From Corylus avellana (Eukaryota > Streptophyta > Magnoliopsida > Fagales > Betulaceae), in assembly GCF_901000735.1 (NCBI RefSeq), contig NC_081550.1, positions 2,376,669 to 2,440,668 on the forward strand: 64,000 nt of DNA, in the 5' to 3' direction. How positions within the stretch are numbered: position 1 is the stretch's first letter; each line of letters opens with the position of its first letter. The notes under the pieces are model-generated. The model did no database searches. It was not told the origin of the DNA and worked only from the letters and a program-made list of their open reading frames with translations. Made by a program: the position numbers and the translations under genes. Positions 11,597-23,280 of this stretch are shown piece after piece.

Positions 11597-11962
11597 ATGG
11601 CTCCATCTGGTAGAATAAGAAGAACCACAAGACCAACCAGAAGGCAGCCAAGAAGAAACCATTTCAAGAAGCGGCTTCCACACTCCAAGACTAATCAAGA
11701 AGCAATTATTATATCAAGGAATTTGCCTTCTTCCAACTCTTCCTCCACCACCATCTCTGATGACATAGAAATCCCTTCAAGCGGCTGCTGCACACCAAAA
11801 GCTCAGAGATTCCGGATACCGGAGATTTCGACGTGCCCGCCGGCCCCGAAGAAGCAAAGATTAGTGTCAAATTGCTCGTTGCAAAGATCTCCCATTGCAT
11901 TCTTTGCTCCTCCAGACTTAGAGCTTTTCTTCTTCTTTGCACTTCAAGATATTTCGGTTTGA
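11597..11962 (+). CDS. SIAMESE-RELATED (SMR) cyclin-dependent kinase inhibitor
   Basis: A single uninterrupted exon encodes 121 aa. The basic N-terminus (residues 1-30, rich in Arg and Lys) is followed by a Ser-rich stretch (41-53). The SMR core spans about 63-88 and contains GCCTPK, then RIP, then CPPAPKKQR. The C-terminal segment contains APPDLELFF (104-112). These blocks in this order define the plant SIAMESE/SMR family, whose members bind CDK-cyclin complexes in the nucleus, block mitotic entry and promote endoreduplication or arrest under stress. Size and the lack of introns are typical. Which SMR subgroup it belongs to cannot be settled by eye, so no number is given. The start is the first ATG of the frame, after a long pyrimidine-rich leader. 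Confidence 0.93.
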   Translation: MAPSGRIRRTTRPTRRQPRRNHFKKRLPHSKTNQEAIIISRNLPSSNSSSTTISDDIEIPSSGCCTPKAQRFRIPEISTCPPAPKKQRLVSNCSLQRSPIAFFAPPDLELFFFFALQDISV

Positions 11963-13640
11963 CCACATATATCTATATATGTGTGTTTATAGAAAATATT
12001 ATGAAGACCATTTCACCAATTTAACTAAGAGGTGATCTTCAAAGAAGTTGTTTTAGTTTAGTTTGTGTTTTTCCATCTTCATGAGAATTTGGGATTTTGA
12101 TTGAGTGATCTTTGGAAACAGTTGTTAGCTTTGTTTTTCCCTTTAATTTGCTACTGTTTTCAAATTTGTAGGGCATACTAATCACTAAATTTAGCTGGTG
12201 TTTACCAACTAAATTTATCCTTTATACCTACTTTCCCTTTTTTATTTTATTTTTTTTATTCCCTTTTCTATGTATTGCTGACCCCTCTAGAGTTTGGTGA
12301 GTGCAATGTAATGGGTGGGATTTCATGAGGTTTGTGAGTGTGTTTAGCTTGCAATTATATCAGCTTTTGTGTGTTAATTAAGTCAACCTGAATTAGTAAA
12401 GAGCCATAGACTTCTTTATGCGTGTAAACACTTCTTTATTATCATCATTCTGTCTTCTTATTATGAACCTTCTTTTATACATATATCATGGTGCTTTCCC
12501 AACAAATGTTTGTACAGTTTTACATATTTTCCGGGCTTCAAAGGCTATAAGCTTGCAACTCTTTTACAGTTTGCTGACACGTGGCTGATACATGTTGAAA
12601 GAAAGCCTGAAAAGTGGTTTTTATACACATTATTTAGAATATTAGGAGGCATTATCTGGCCTTGATGAGTTGAGATAATTAAGGCTTTCAAATAGCCAGT
12701 TCAAATTATGGCCATTATTTGAGGTGACTGGCCTTATATATAAAACCCCACTAATCATGTTGGAGGACCATTGTTTGTCTAAGAAAATTAATTAGACTCA
12801 ATTAGTGGCTTATATTGTCAAACCTGAGGGTCCCCTAAATAGTTGATGTACCCCCACCCTACATTTTGATGTGATATACAATTAATGTTCCATCTCTTCC
12901 TCGTAAAGGGCTTTACAGAAAAGGTCTTCCTACCTAGTTCCTCGATCTATATATTTTCTGTTTTTGGAGAGTAATAAGAAATGGAATTTCCAGCCTTCCA
13001 GGCTAGGCTTTCCCACACATGGAACAGTTAAAATTTTCTTGGGATTTTGGCCACAACCCACAAATTCTTAACGGATAGTAAATATGATAAAGTTAATGAA
13101 GAAAAAGAAAATGATTGAAAATGAGAGTGAAGACAAATAAATTAAGAGGAAGCACCTCCCTCCGGGTGCAAATTGGAAAGACACGGGTGAAGTTGGAGTT
13201 ACAACTTTATCTTTTAACAGTGGGAACATAAAAGGGAGGGGTTTGGTTTTTTTTATGCAAATTGTTTGGGTGAGAGATGAGGCTGTCAGATGTGTGGGTG
13301 TCTGTGTGTCTGAGCGGAGGCCAGCATGGAGAAGAGAATCCAATGAAGAGACTCTCGTGCGGGTTGTGATCATTGTCACCCTTGGAGAATCTCAAGAAAT
13401 TTCTCATCATTTTTTTCCCCTGACTTTCGTACTTTCTACTCCATCCATATTCATTCATTTTTATCAAATTGATTGGGGCACCCGTGTGTGTGTCATCGCT
13501 AGCTAATCAATTAATTATATATGAACAGATCGATCGAGGTTTTTTTTTTCTTTAATATTTTAAAATGATATATGTGTTTAGAGAATGTAATTCTTAAGTA
13601 TGTTTTTAATAAGATTAATGTAATTTTCACATGCATAAGT
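11963..13640. other. SMR 3' region and intergenic DNA
   Basis: The first several hundred bases are likely the SMR 3' UTR, judging by T-rich mixed composition, but no end point can be assigned. No further gene is visible. Frames of 86-103 codons near 13070-13500 overlap on both strands, lack family motifs and look accidental. Confidence 0.45.
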
Positions 13641-13650
13641 ATGATTATAT

Positions 13651-14169
13651 GAGAAATGATAAAAACAATAAAGAATTTGTAAATTAATCATTTTTTAAAA
13701 AAAAAATTTTAAAAGGAATCTATATCAGTTTCATTCATAGAAATCATCATGAGCATAAAACTCTTACAAGCAATCATAGCTAAAGCTACAAGGTTACAAA
13801 TGTCACAGATGACGTATTACATTTCAGACCCAAAACTAATCCACTAACCTATGACTAAACTACATATTAAAAAACATATATGTACCAAATAGACTCAAAC
13901 TAATGCATAAGTAGTGTTTATTCCTCGGAACCGAGGGTAGACAAACTTTAAACCAAAACTCTTCCTCATCGACCTGAAAGTCAGGATAACGTTCACATCC
14001 ACAACCCAAAGGTCTGGACCATAGCATCACGCATGTAAATTAATCATTAGATTTACAGACTCATCACATAAGTCAATAGTAGACCCCACAAATTTAATGA
14101 TTAATTTATTGAATTTATAAGAGAATATGGGTCAAATATGAAAAACTTAATAACTCCTAACATTTCTCT
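13651..14169. mobile_element. Foldback MITE split by a nested insertion
   Basis: The outer ends are GAGAAATG (from 13651) and its complement CATTTCTC (ending 14169). Inner arms also pair once the insertion at 13693-14034 is ignored: AAATTAATCATTAGATTT against AAATTTAATGATTAATTT. The GAGAAATG terminus is shared with the two MITEs at 41344-41514 and 59176-59356, which have 9-bp TSDs. Here the flanks do not show a matching 9-bp repeat, so family membership is probable but not proved. Another copy of CATTTCTC near 14469 could mark an alternative end. Confidence 0.5.
13693..14034 (-). mobile_element. Nested non-LTR retroelement fragment with 14-bp TSD
   Basis: A perfect 14-bp direct repeat, GTAAATTAATCATT, flanks the segment at 13679-13692 and 14035-14048. 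The left edge is a T/A-rich run, so on the minus strand the element would end in a poly(A)-like tail. The 342-bp body has no open frame or recognised domain; its composition resembles the 3' untranslated part of a LINE. TSD length and the A-rich end fit target-primed reverse transcription. A SINE is possible, but I saw no clear pol III A and B boxes. Confidence 0.65.
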
Positions 14170-15543
14170 TTTCTATATATATACCACGCCAATATCTTAC
14201 AAATATTCAACTATGCTAACATGGCACGATCTAATAGTGATTAGATTTCTATTTTATTTTTTAATAATAACTAATCCAATGACTACTACACCTTGCAATG
14301 TCAATATAACAAGGGCTAATTCATATTTTTTTTTTTTTTAAAAAAAAAGAATAATCAATCATTAGATTAGTAGGACCTATCTAAGTGAAGATGGATCCAC
14401 TGGTTGATTTTAAAAAATTGAAGATGGAAAATGATGGGAGAAGAAGCGGGGTAGATACTCTAGCATTTCTCTACATAGATATCATAATTAAGTTGCAAAT
14501 ATTGAAATAATAAAATCATAACAATATAATTTAAAAATAATAATTAAGATTTTTAAGAACTATACCGTAGATCGAGTACTTAATTATATGTCCTACAAAA
14601 TCTAGAATATCTAAATTCAAAATTAATTTTTAAATTTTCATTGAATTTTTTTAAAAAAAAGTTATATATGTAAGTAATTAGCTTAAAAATTATAAAATCC
14701 TTCGTAATTATTTTCTTTTACAAACGGTAAGAACTAAGAACACAATAATACATGCATGATTTTGTCATGCATGTGACAGGTTTCCATCCTAATTAATCTC
14801 GGATTCTTTTTTAATATCTTTCTTTTTTATGTTTTTTTCTTTTCCTCCAAATCCAATCATGTTCGTTTGCAAAACTACAGGGGCACTAAAAATCTCACTC
14901 CGATATCATGTCTACAACATTCGGTCCCCTCCAAAAATAACCTTTTCTTTTTCTTTTTTTTCTATCTTTTTTCTTTGACAGAGATTAGTATTAGGAGTGC
15001 GAATATGATCACTATATATCCTATCGTGATGAAATGACTTGAAAGTCACGTCAATGGCTAAAGCAAATAACTTTGAATATTTCAGTACGTAGTACTGCTG
15101 GAGAGATAATTCATTTTTGGAATATACAAATGCAGAAGGAATATGTGAGGGACGGTTTGCATTCTCAGGTACTGCTGGGTTCCCTAGCTTTCCCTTAGAT
15201 AAACCCTTTTTCACAATACTGAGGGCCCTTCTTTGTTGGGCATGATGATCATCATATTTATCTACATGTGCATTGAATCTAGCATGCACGTGCATGTATA
15301 TATATGCATGTATATCATGACAATAATTATGAGCATATTTTTAACTTAGTACTCAAAAACTCATCAATCCCAACTACTTGGAATGATCATCAATTCATAT
15401 AAAAATTAAGGATATATATGGTCCTTTAACCCTTATCTTAGATCATCACTTCTCTTAAAAGCTTTAGTGGATATATAATGGAAGTGGTTGATTGAATCAT
15501 TTAAAAATATATTAACACTTTCTTTCAAGTGTGAGCTCAAACC
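14170..15543. other. AT-rich intergenic DNA
   Basis: No gene was recognised. There are short A and T runs near 14328-14349. A 127-codon minus-strand frame at 14912-15295 has no family signature, and its C-terminal half is Lys-rich low complexity. Confidence 0.4.
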
Positions 15544-15930
15544 TTTTTTTTTTTTTTTTTTTGAAAACAAGACAAGAACGTCTTGTATATATTATAGAAA
15601 CAGAGTTCGTAAAAAACTCTAAGAGACAAGAGCAAGTTGCTCTAAAGTAACAATTGAAATAATACAATTAGGAATCTCCTCCATCCATATCCTATCTTGT
15701 AAATTGAGAAGAGCATTCTTTGCCAATAAATGAGCTGCCGAGTTCGCTTCTCTCTTCACGTGGCCAGCCATGCACCCAGCTCCTCCTTGTATATAAGACG
15801 CTACGAGCATCCACAACAATCTGCCCGTAAGAGCTCCAATTTGGGCTGAGAAGAGAATCTAAGCTCCAATTTAAGCTTGGATTACGAGAAGAGAATCTCC
15901 CTCCAAAATGATGTCCTGCAAACCCAAATC
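15544..15930 (-). pseudogene. Decayed LINE 3' end with RNase H-like fragment
   Basis: On the minus strand the segment ends in a 19-base poly(A) (seen as T at 15544-15562). Upstream of it a frame at 15622-15819 encodes GHVKREANSAAHLLAKNAL, the C-terminal hallmark of the RNase H-like domain (RVT_3 type) found in plant LINE-1 polyproteins and in related domesticated genes. Further upstream, around 15893-15926, the same strand encodes DIILEGDSLLVIQA, the core strand with the EGDS acidic motif. Between the two there are stop codons and a frame change near 15790-15830, so the copy is dead. The reverse transcriptase part is absent, meaning a strongly 5'-truncated insertion. No clean TSD was found. 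Confidence 0.8.
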
Positions 15931-18258
15931 ACATCATAGCTCTGCCACCATCAAAGAGAATCACAACATAGTTCTGCCGCCATCAAACTTCTTTTTTAAT
16001 GAGAGGTGAATGACAAACATAATATTTCATAAGCTTAAATAGACAAAAAAATGATTGTTAATCATTTAAGTAATATTTTAACACATGTATAATTTCGTAC
16101 TTCTATCTTTTATAAGGGGAAGTGATATTTTGTTAGGAACTTATAGTCATGAGGTTCTAATAATCTTTAAGACTCAAAAACTTTAGCAACAATTAATTAA
16201 CTCTTAACTTCAATCAATATAAAATAGCAATAATGTCATTTCAGTCTGCTTTTATGAGTTAACTCTTTTACCTGCATGTCTTGATAAAAGCATTGAAAGG
16301 CATATATCAAAAACAAGATAATCATGCACGAGCAATAGTGTTAATTAGTTGCTAATTAAGGCCACAAATGGGTTCATATATATATATAGTCAGGAACAGA
16401 ATCAGGGCGAGGAGGGTCATATATGACCTCCCGAATTTTGAAATTTTTTCTTATTTGCTCTAGGAATTAAGCAAGGTCAAGATGTAAATTATCGTACCAA
16501 AAGTCGTGGCTCCGGGAGCTAGCCCCTAATTTTGTCTCTAGGAATATTAAAAAAAACACACACATATACATACATTTATCTGCAACACAAATATATTACA
16601 TCACAGAACATTGTTGAAAACTTGGCAACATTCTGAGTGCACTGAGTAATTAAGTGTCAAAACTCAACTGTTTCATGTCTATCTATCTTTATCAGCAAAT
16701 TCGAGACTGATTAAATCCAAGTTAATCCGTGAAGTTTATTTAATATTAACTTTGTTTTCTAAACAAAAATTGAACTCTGCAGGTTGTACTTATTTACTAT
16801 ATATTAATTAACTTCATTAATTTACACAGAGAGAGACCTTGGAATGAGGGATGACATGAATGGTCGCACTTTATTTATTGAAGTTATGAGAAGAAGAAAC
16901 TGTATATGGATTGATGTCTCTCCTCTCTGCTCTCTCATAAAGTAAAGAGAGAGAGAGAGAGAGAGAGGTTCTTTTTAAATTCCAATGATGTAATATATAT
17001 CTTATGAAACACCGATCACTTTACTTTGATTTGTTAAAGTAAATTTATTAACCTCCAACATCGCTAACTTTTCTAGAATCCGAGGTTGCCCCACTTCTTT
17101 CACAAAGGATGTTTATCTTCTTTAGCTTTTGGGTCAAACTACTTACAGTTACAGCCCCACGTACATTTGGTGGATATACACAAATATGTAATGTCTTGGG
17201 GGATTACTTTGAAATTCATGAAGAGGTAAAGGATTAAAGAAGTGATAATAATTTGTTTCTTTTTTAAGTTAAAATCATTTTGTTGGACCTTAATGACTTT
17301 CACTGCAAGAAAAACGACATTTACGACAACCCAACGTCATCACTAATTAAAGACCTAAAAGTCAGTAAATATTGTTGCCCTGAAAGTTGAATACTCTCTT
17401 CTAAACTTTCTTGCCATTTAACATTTGCGTTGTTGTTCCCTCCTATCATTAAAGGACTCAGATCTTTTACAATTGGTTGTCTAACTCGGCAAGTGTGGAG
17501 TTTACCTGCTCTAGTAGGTAGATCATGCGCTACAATCTCGGACTATTCGAGACAAGTAGGCCCTTTTCTTTTCTTTTTTTCTTTTTTTTTGGGCCCTAAA
17601 GAAATTAACTAGACTCAATAGCAAGTATATTGTATTAATCTTTTTTTCTCCTTCTTGTGGCTATTAATATTTTATGTAGGTTGGGGTTGGGGGTAGGGGT
17701 ATAGGATGTGAAAAGGCTTTAACTAAAGAGGAATCCCAGGCTTAAAGGGGTACGTTAAAAGGGTCATAATTATCCCATTATTTCTGATCAATTTTGAGGC
17801 CTAAAGAATCTCCTCGTGGGCTGGGCTGTAAAACACACTGATTATTGGGCTCATAGTGTTAAAAGGTAAGATTCCTTTTTTTCTTCTTTCTTTTCTTTTC
17901 TTTTCTTTTCTTTTCTTTTTCTTTTTCTTTTTCCTTCTTTGTTCATGACCGGTGTTACTGTTTTTTAGGCTCATTTTGCCCATTGCTCAATATGGTTACA
18001 AAAGTGAAAGACAAAAAAAAGGAGCTATTGATCCATTAAATACTCAAAGGATTTATGGATTACTTTATAAATCCTAGTGGGATGTATTTTATTTAGGCAG
18101 GTGAACCCTATATAAAATACTCTCACTAGCAATTTGTTTTGTTGTTCATCCTTATCCATAATTGGTAAGGAAGTAATGCATATTGTAGACATGAATTTGT
18201 TGCTATATGAATTTCATTATGGGCATAAATTTTTTCCAAACTAATCTGAATGAAATAA
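15931..18258. other. Intergenic DNA with transposon scraps
   Basis: No intact gene is visible. A segment near 16400-16545 (GACCTCCCGAATTTTG up to GGCTCCGGGAGCTAGCCCC) resembles the worn end of a larger DNA transposon, but I cannot classify it. A (GA)n run lies at 16946-16968 and a pyrimidine-rich TTTTC repeat at about 17872-17935. Short frames at 17430-17612 and 17801-17983 are low-complexity. Confidence 0.4.
17872..17935. repeat. (TTTTC)n pyrimidine repeat
   Basis: A run of TTTTC pentamers drifts into TTTTTC hexamers over about 60 bp. Microsatellite of no evident function. Confidence 0.85.
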
Positions 18259-18379
18259 CCTTCAACCCATTTAAAATAGTGTCAAGTGTTTATAAACATT
18301 TAAAATGCACATTAAATTTAGTCTAAGTTAGTAAACTGCTATTTATATACACTTGACACTATTTTAAATGGGTTTGAGG
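18259..18379. mobile_element. Short palindromic MITE
   Basis: The two arms, 18259-18292 and 18345-18379, are near-perfect inverted copies: AACCCATTTAAAATAGTG on the left and CACTATTTTAAATGGGTT on the right, extending inwards through GTCAAGTGT and ACACTTGAC. The loop is about 50 bp. A 121-bp hairpin of this kind is a classic small MITE. No target-site duplication could be assigned with certainty because the flanks are themselves partly palindromic. Confidence 0.75.
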
Positions 18380-20950
18380 AAATCTCCGTCCTTTCATTAT
18401 TGGAGTGGGTGCTTAAGCAAATAAGGTAAATTACAAATACAGTGTTTGAAATGATGACAAAAATTGATTAATTGATATCCTAACAAATCTCAAAACCCTC
18501 TTGACAAAAATTATATGTTGGCACTCCTCAAAACACTCAAAAAATACCATGGATTCATCTGAAATCACAAAAAGTTTCAATAATTTGGACTAACATTGTA
18601 CTAATATGATCAATTCAATTGAGTTGCAATTATGTAGAAGTTACACAAAATATGTTAATAACAAAAGTGTTTTTTTTTTTTTTTCTATTATTGTTAATTA
18701 TTAGGTGGAAAGGTGAGATTTTTCTTTTAAAAGAAAGAATGCGTACCCGGAAGTAGACCCAAAGATCATTTGCAAAATCTGTGCCAGCTTTTGTTTAACT
18801 TTGCTTAGGCTAAGCAAAAAGCAAAGCAAGAGAATTGGGCGGCCCGACAGTAGCCCCCCAACATGTCACAATTCATTTTGTAAAGGAAGTGGGATGTCAT
18901 ACTTTAGACTGAAACAGCATTTGCTCTTCCACTCAACTTTACATATCATTAATTAAATCACAATCAAAACCCTAGCTAGTTGGTAATTCCCCAGTGAGTT
19001 GGCTCATAATTATAGCTTAACAAGGCTCGTCTCAAGCCAGTATTATAGGAGTGCCAAGCCTAGAGAAGCAAGTGCAATGGCTTTGAGAAACCAACGTTCG
19101 CAAAACGTCGTTGTCGTCGTACTTAGTGAAACTTTACAACTCGATATTCCCTATGAGACAGAACGGAATCCTCTTCAGCTCAAATGAACTGGAGATGATC
19201 CTAATTCCTACGGGACATGGAATCAATTTAGTTATTCCTTGATCTCCCTCCTTAACTAACTAAGAGCGATAAATGCACTTCATAAAAGGCAGGAAATGGC
19301 TCAATCGAGATCGACGGAAGAGATACTAATGGATACAAGTATTTTATCCAAGAGTTCCATGAGCAAAAAGAAAAAGAAAAATGGCTTAATTAATATGTAT
19401 AATTAAGGATTCACTGAAATAATATATTGTTATTGACTAATCTTTGATTTAAGGATTAAGGAATCATTCCATATAAATTTGATCAAACTCACTTTATAAA
19501 AGAAATCAAGCCCAACTTTTCTACATTTAGTTCTTTGAGATTAGTAATCTTTCCATGCATGAATTTCATGTTTGGGTCTATATCATTCACTTTAGAGAAG
19601 AGAATATCATTTTTGGATATTCAACAATTTTTTTATTAGACAGAGTTTTTTTCCAAACTTAATAGAAAAAAATCTATGAAACTGACATGTCTTTGTAGCA
19701 TGGTATTCTCACTTATAGTTTAAAAATGCGTAAAAAAAAAAAAAAAAATTAATACATACTCTAAAAATAAGTGTCACTACTACAGTCTTTTGAATTTTTC
19801 ATGTTCTCAATAAATAATAAATATTGACAGGGATCAGAGGTTGTAAAATGAATGGAAGAAAAAAAATAATAATAATAAAATACTATTATTTTAAAGGTTC
19901 TAATGGAGGGCTGATGACCATGGCCCATGGGACTATGGGAGTGATCATTATTGCTAATATTGTTGTTCTATCTTTGTTCTTGGGCTGTGATTTGATGGGC
20001 TAAATGTTCTGTTTTGGTTTCTTTTAAACTCACATGGGAGTCTCCATGAGTGCCACGTGGCACAGCATTGATGAAGAAATTAAGTAATAAAATTTAACAA
20101 GAAATTTAAATTGTTTAGATGAGTGTCATATGAATTGTCACATTAGTTTATAAGAAATTTGCAGTAAATGATCTGGCTTACATTGAGTTACAAAAAAAAT
20201 AAGTTTCATTTCTTATTGTTGAATGAAGGATGCTTAAGTAGGCCTCTTGAGATTTGTTGAACTAGCCCGTGTGAAGAACACGACTCATGAGTTGAAGCTC
20301 GACTTTAACCCGCATTATCTTGTAAGTCGTCATGAGCCCAATAAAATATGAAAATAGTTAATAAAACTCTAGCCCAAAACATAATTCAATTTGAGTTGGC
20401 CTTGAGTCTTTTAGAGCAAAAAAGTTAGGCCTCAACAAGGGTCAGCTTAATTATCACATGCAAATGGTTACACTTTAGTCAACAAACACACGTTTATTAT
20501 AGTGGCCAAAATTTTCTACAAGGATAAACATGTGTTATCCTGTTAGAAATTTTAACAATAGTTTAAAGGACAATAAAGTAGAGGATTCCAGCTTGGTAGC
20601 TAGTCCTTATCCTTGTAATAATTTAAATACATAAGAGTATCTATCATAAGATAGTAATTTTATTCATCATATTTTATCTCTCAAAGTTTATGTAGCGTGA
20701 TTTTTTAATTAAAAAAATAATTTTTATATGTTACGAAAAACTATGTCATACAGGCTTTTAGAATAATAAGAGTGATGTGTACCATTACTCATCAAATAAT
20801 TGTGTGAGATTTCTTATGGTAGATAGGTGAGTGATTCGATACCTTCAAATTTTCTATTTGAATTGTATGTAATTCAAACAAAAAATAAGGAAAAATGTAT
20901 AAGATTGGAGTACTCTAGCAGCTCAAAGTATGACCCTAAGCAGCCTTGGA
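18380..20950. other. Intergenic DNA, no supportable gene
   Basis: No protein family was recognised. The frame at 18999-19187 lacks recognisable motifs. The sequence just after it (about 19186-19240) reads vaguely like an LTR-retrotransposon gag start, but not well enough to call. A poly(A) run lies at 19734-19748. Confidence 0.4.
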
Positions 20951-20955
20951 GTTAT

Positions 20956-21201
20956 GGCATGTTTGGGTGTGCATTTGAGGGGCATAAAAGTGCGTTTAAC
21001 ATTCAAAAAGATCGTTCCAAGAAAAAAGTATTCATTTGGTAAAAAAAAAAATTAAAAGCGCTTTTATGGGTTTAAAAAGCCAAAAAATGACAAAAACACA
21101 CTTTGACAAAAGCTTAAAAATGAAGCTTTTGTAAAAATATATATATATATATTTTTTGACTTAAAAACTCTATTTCTAAAGCGCAATCCCAAACAAGCTC
21201 C
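20956..21201. mobile_element. MITE with GTTTGGG inverted ends
   Basis: The left end reads GGCATGTTTGGGTGTGCATT, and the complement of the right end reads GAGCTTGTTTGGGATTGCGC. The body has A-rich and TA-rich stretches. Complementary segments (AAAAGCGCTTTTATGGG and the AAGCTTTTGTAAA region) suggest further inner pairing. A truncated relative sits near 1585-1670. Class undetermined, because no clear TSD was found. Confidence 0.5.
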
Positions 21202-22840
21202 TAGACAAGTAAGCTCTACATCCGCTCTCTTTGCTGGAGAACGAGATTCTCTCAAATTCAAATGAATTGAAATTATCATTTCAATTTTTTTTTTTAATAA
21301 CAATTTTGCCTCTTCTTTCTTATGTTTGCCGCCTCATCCATAATAAGATGTACACTAATTTGCTCTTTTTTTTAAAAAAAAAATGCACATTTAATCAAAA
21401 ACGTGCAGCCACCGGTCTTTTGGAACAAAGACAATTGAATAACATTTGTTGACAATGACAAAATAAATAATTATTTATTTGTTAAATAAATTTAAAGAAT
21501 TGGAGGAACAGATGGGATTTAATTATCATAAGTAGAATAAGCAATCCAAAAGTTAAAGTTAGGAACAAAGCAATGATAAAGTTCACGAAGAAGGTTGAAA
21601 AAATTTCACAAGCAGGATTAGGCTCTAGAACAACAATAGTTACAGTAATTTGAAAAATATTAATTAATTATAGTCCATACAGGGAATTAGTAAATTCTCT
21701 ACCAATAAAAGAAAAATTAGTAAATTAAATTCTCTTTTCAAAACCATCAAATAAGTTATCCTGTTCATCGTCAAATTATAGTAGTGTAGTATGTGGTATT
21801 AATTTTTTTTTTTTTTTTTTAGCATCGTTAATATTTGTGGGTTTTTGTTGTTTTTGTCTTTTTCCTTGTATTTTCTTATTTGTTTTGTTGTCTGACGTTT
21901 GAGCTTAGGACGTGAATAATTTTTTGGCCATTCGGGTTGAGAATGACTAATTTTGGCGTGGAGCTTTTGCTCATGCTAGGAGAATGGACTACCTATGTTC
22001 TGGATAAAGTCTGCACCGGGCAGATATGATCTATAAGTTGAAGATTGTGCATGAATTAGCTGATGTGTCATAGGAATTCAATGTAAGATTTATATGTTTT
22101 GACCTCTATGCCGTGTAATCCTTCAGCTTCAACTATGAATTTTAAAGCTGTATGCTGATATGCTCTATGATTATAATAGTTTTTATGCTTTTGATTATTC
22201 ATGAATGAAATCAAAATGAATTTCTCTAAAAAAAAAAAAATGTTATTTTTGCTGGGGTCAGACCTAGTAGGGCAAGTAGGGATAATTTGTTATGTGTATT
22301 CATATGTGGGGGGGGGGGGGGTGACACTTCAAATTATTTCATATTAAATAATATGTGAGTGTTACAATGTGTTTATCGGTTAATGACTATTAGAACTTTT
22401 GTCTGAGTACGATGAGGTTCAAGTGTCCTCCCACACAAGACTGCAAATCACACATATACTCGACCTCGATCCATTCGGGTGTAATGTGTTATCTACCTAA
22501 TAATCACATATTTACATTTGTTCCCAAAAATAGAAAGAAAAAAAAAATCTTACATGATTAATGAAGGTAGAATCCTTGTCTAGAAAAATATTAATATGAG
22601 GAATTTTAACCATATGAAGACAATTACAAAACTTGGCTTAAAAAGAAGGTGCCGTACTAAGAAAATGACATTTCTCCTAATGATGAATGAGCCCACCACT
22701 GTCTTAATTCTCACCCGCAGGTAAGAGACCACTACCTAGTTTCTGAAAAAACAACTATTTTCTTTTGTGTTTTTTTATTTTATTTTATTATTATTTTTGT
22801 TCGAAAACCAGCGAAGTTTTCTCCCAAAAGAAATGTTTAA
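21202..22840. other. Intergenic DNA upstream of NF-YA
   Basis: AT-rich DNA with no recognised gene. It includes T and A runs near 21283-21296 and 21803-21820 and a G homopolymer of about 14 bases at 22308-22321, where sequencing errors are likely. Confidence 0.45.
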
Positions 22841-22841
22841 A

Positions 22842-23280
22842 TTCAGTGTGACACGTGGCTAACAATGCTGTCACTTCCGCACTCTCGTGGTCCCCACGCT
22901 CGCGACACGCGTTTACCGGAGTGAGTCCGGCCAGTGCGTGTCACGTGGGGCTCAAATATTATTTTTTGTTTTAATTTTCTCGCTCTTTTGTCGTAGGTAG
23001 CCTTTGCTAACCTCACCCGTGCGGGCCTCCATGCCTGTCGCGCCCTCGCTTTTCCACCCGGAACCTGCTTTCACCGTTTCCTCAATCCGACGCCTGTCAC
23101 CTACCCGCTCGCCAACAAAGCAAACCCAAAACCAGACGAGCGACTCCCCAGTCACTACATCCACGTGTCCAAGCAACAAAGAATTTAAACGGATGCGGGT
23201 CCCACAGTGGTGACGCAGCCTGGGGTGACGCAATCAAAGCCTTGGGTCTAAGATTTTAAGCAGGCAAAGCCCTTCTATCA
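22842..23280 (+). promoter_or_regulatory. NF-YA promoter with three CACGTG cores
   Basis: Composition changes sharply to GC-rich here. Three CACGTG G-box cores occur at 22852-22857, 22942-22947 and 23162-23167. The first two are followed by G, making ACGTGG, the ABRE core bound by ABA-responsive bZIP factors; the third reads as ACGTGG on the other strand. They precede the probable transcription start (around 23270-23300, where a leader like that of a spliced transcript begins). This fits the known ABA and drought responsiveness of many NF-YA genes, but activity is inferred from motifs only. Small frames on both strands here are ignored. Confidence 0.55.

Noticed and set aside
18999..19187. 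62-codon frame, possible retrotransposon gag start
   Set aside because: The resemblance to a gag opening just downstream is too weak and is broken by a stop; no LTRs or other domains found.
22952..23233. 93- and 69-codon frames in the NF-YA promoter
   Set aside because: They mirror each other on opposite strands in GC-rich promoter DNA and have no start context or family.
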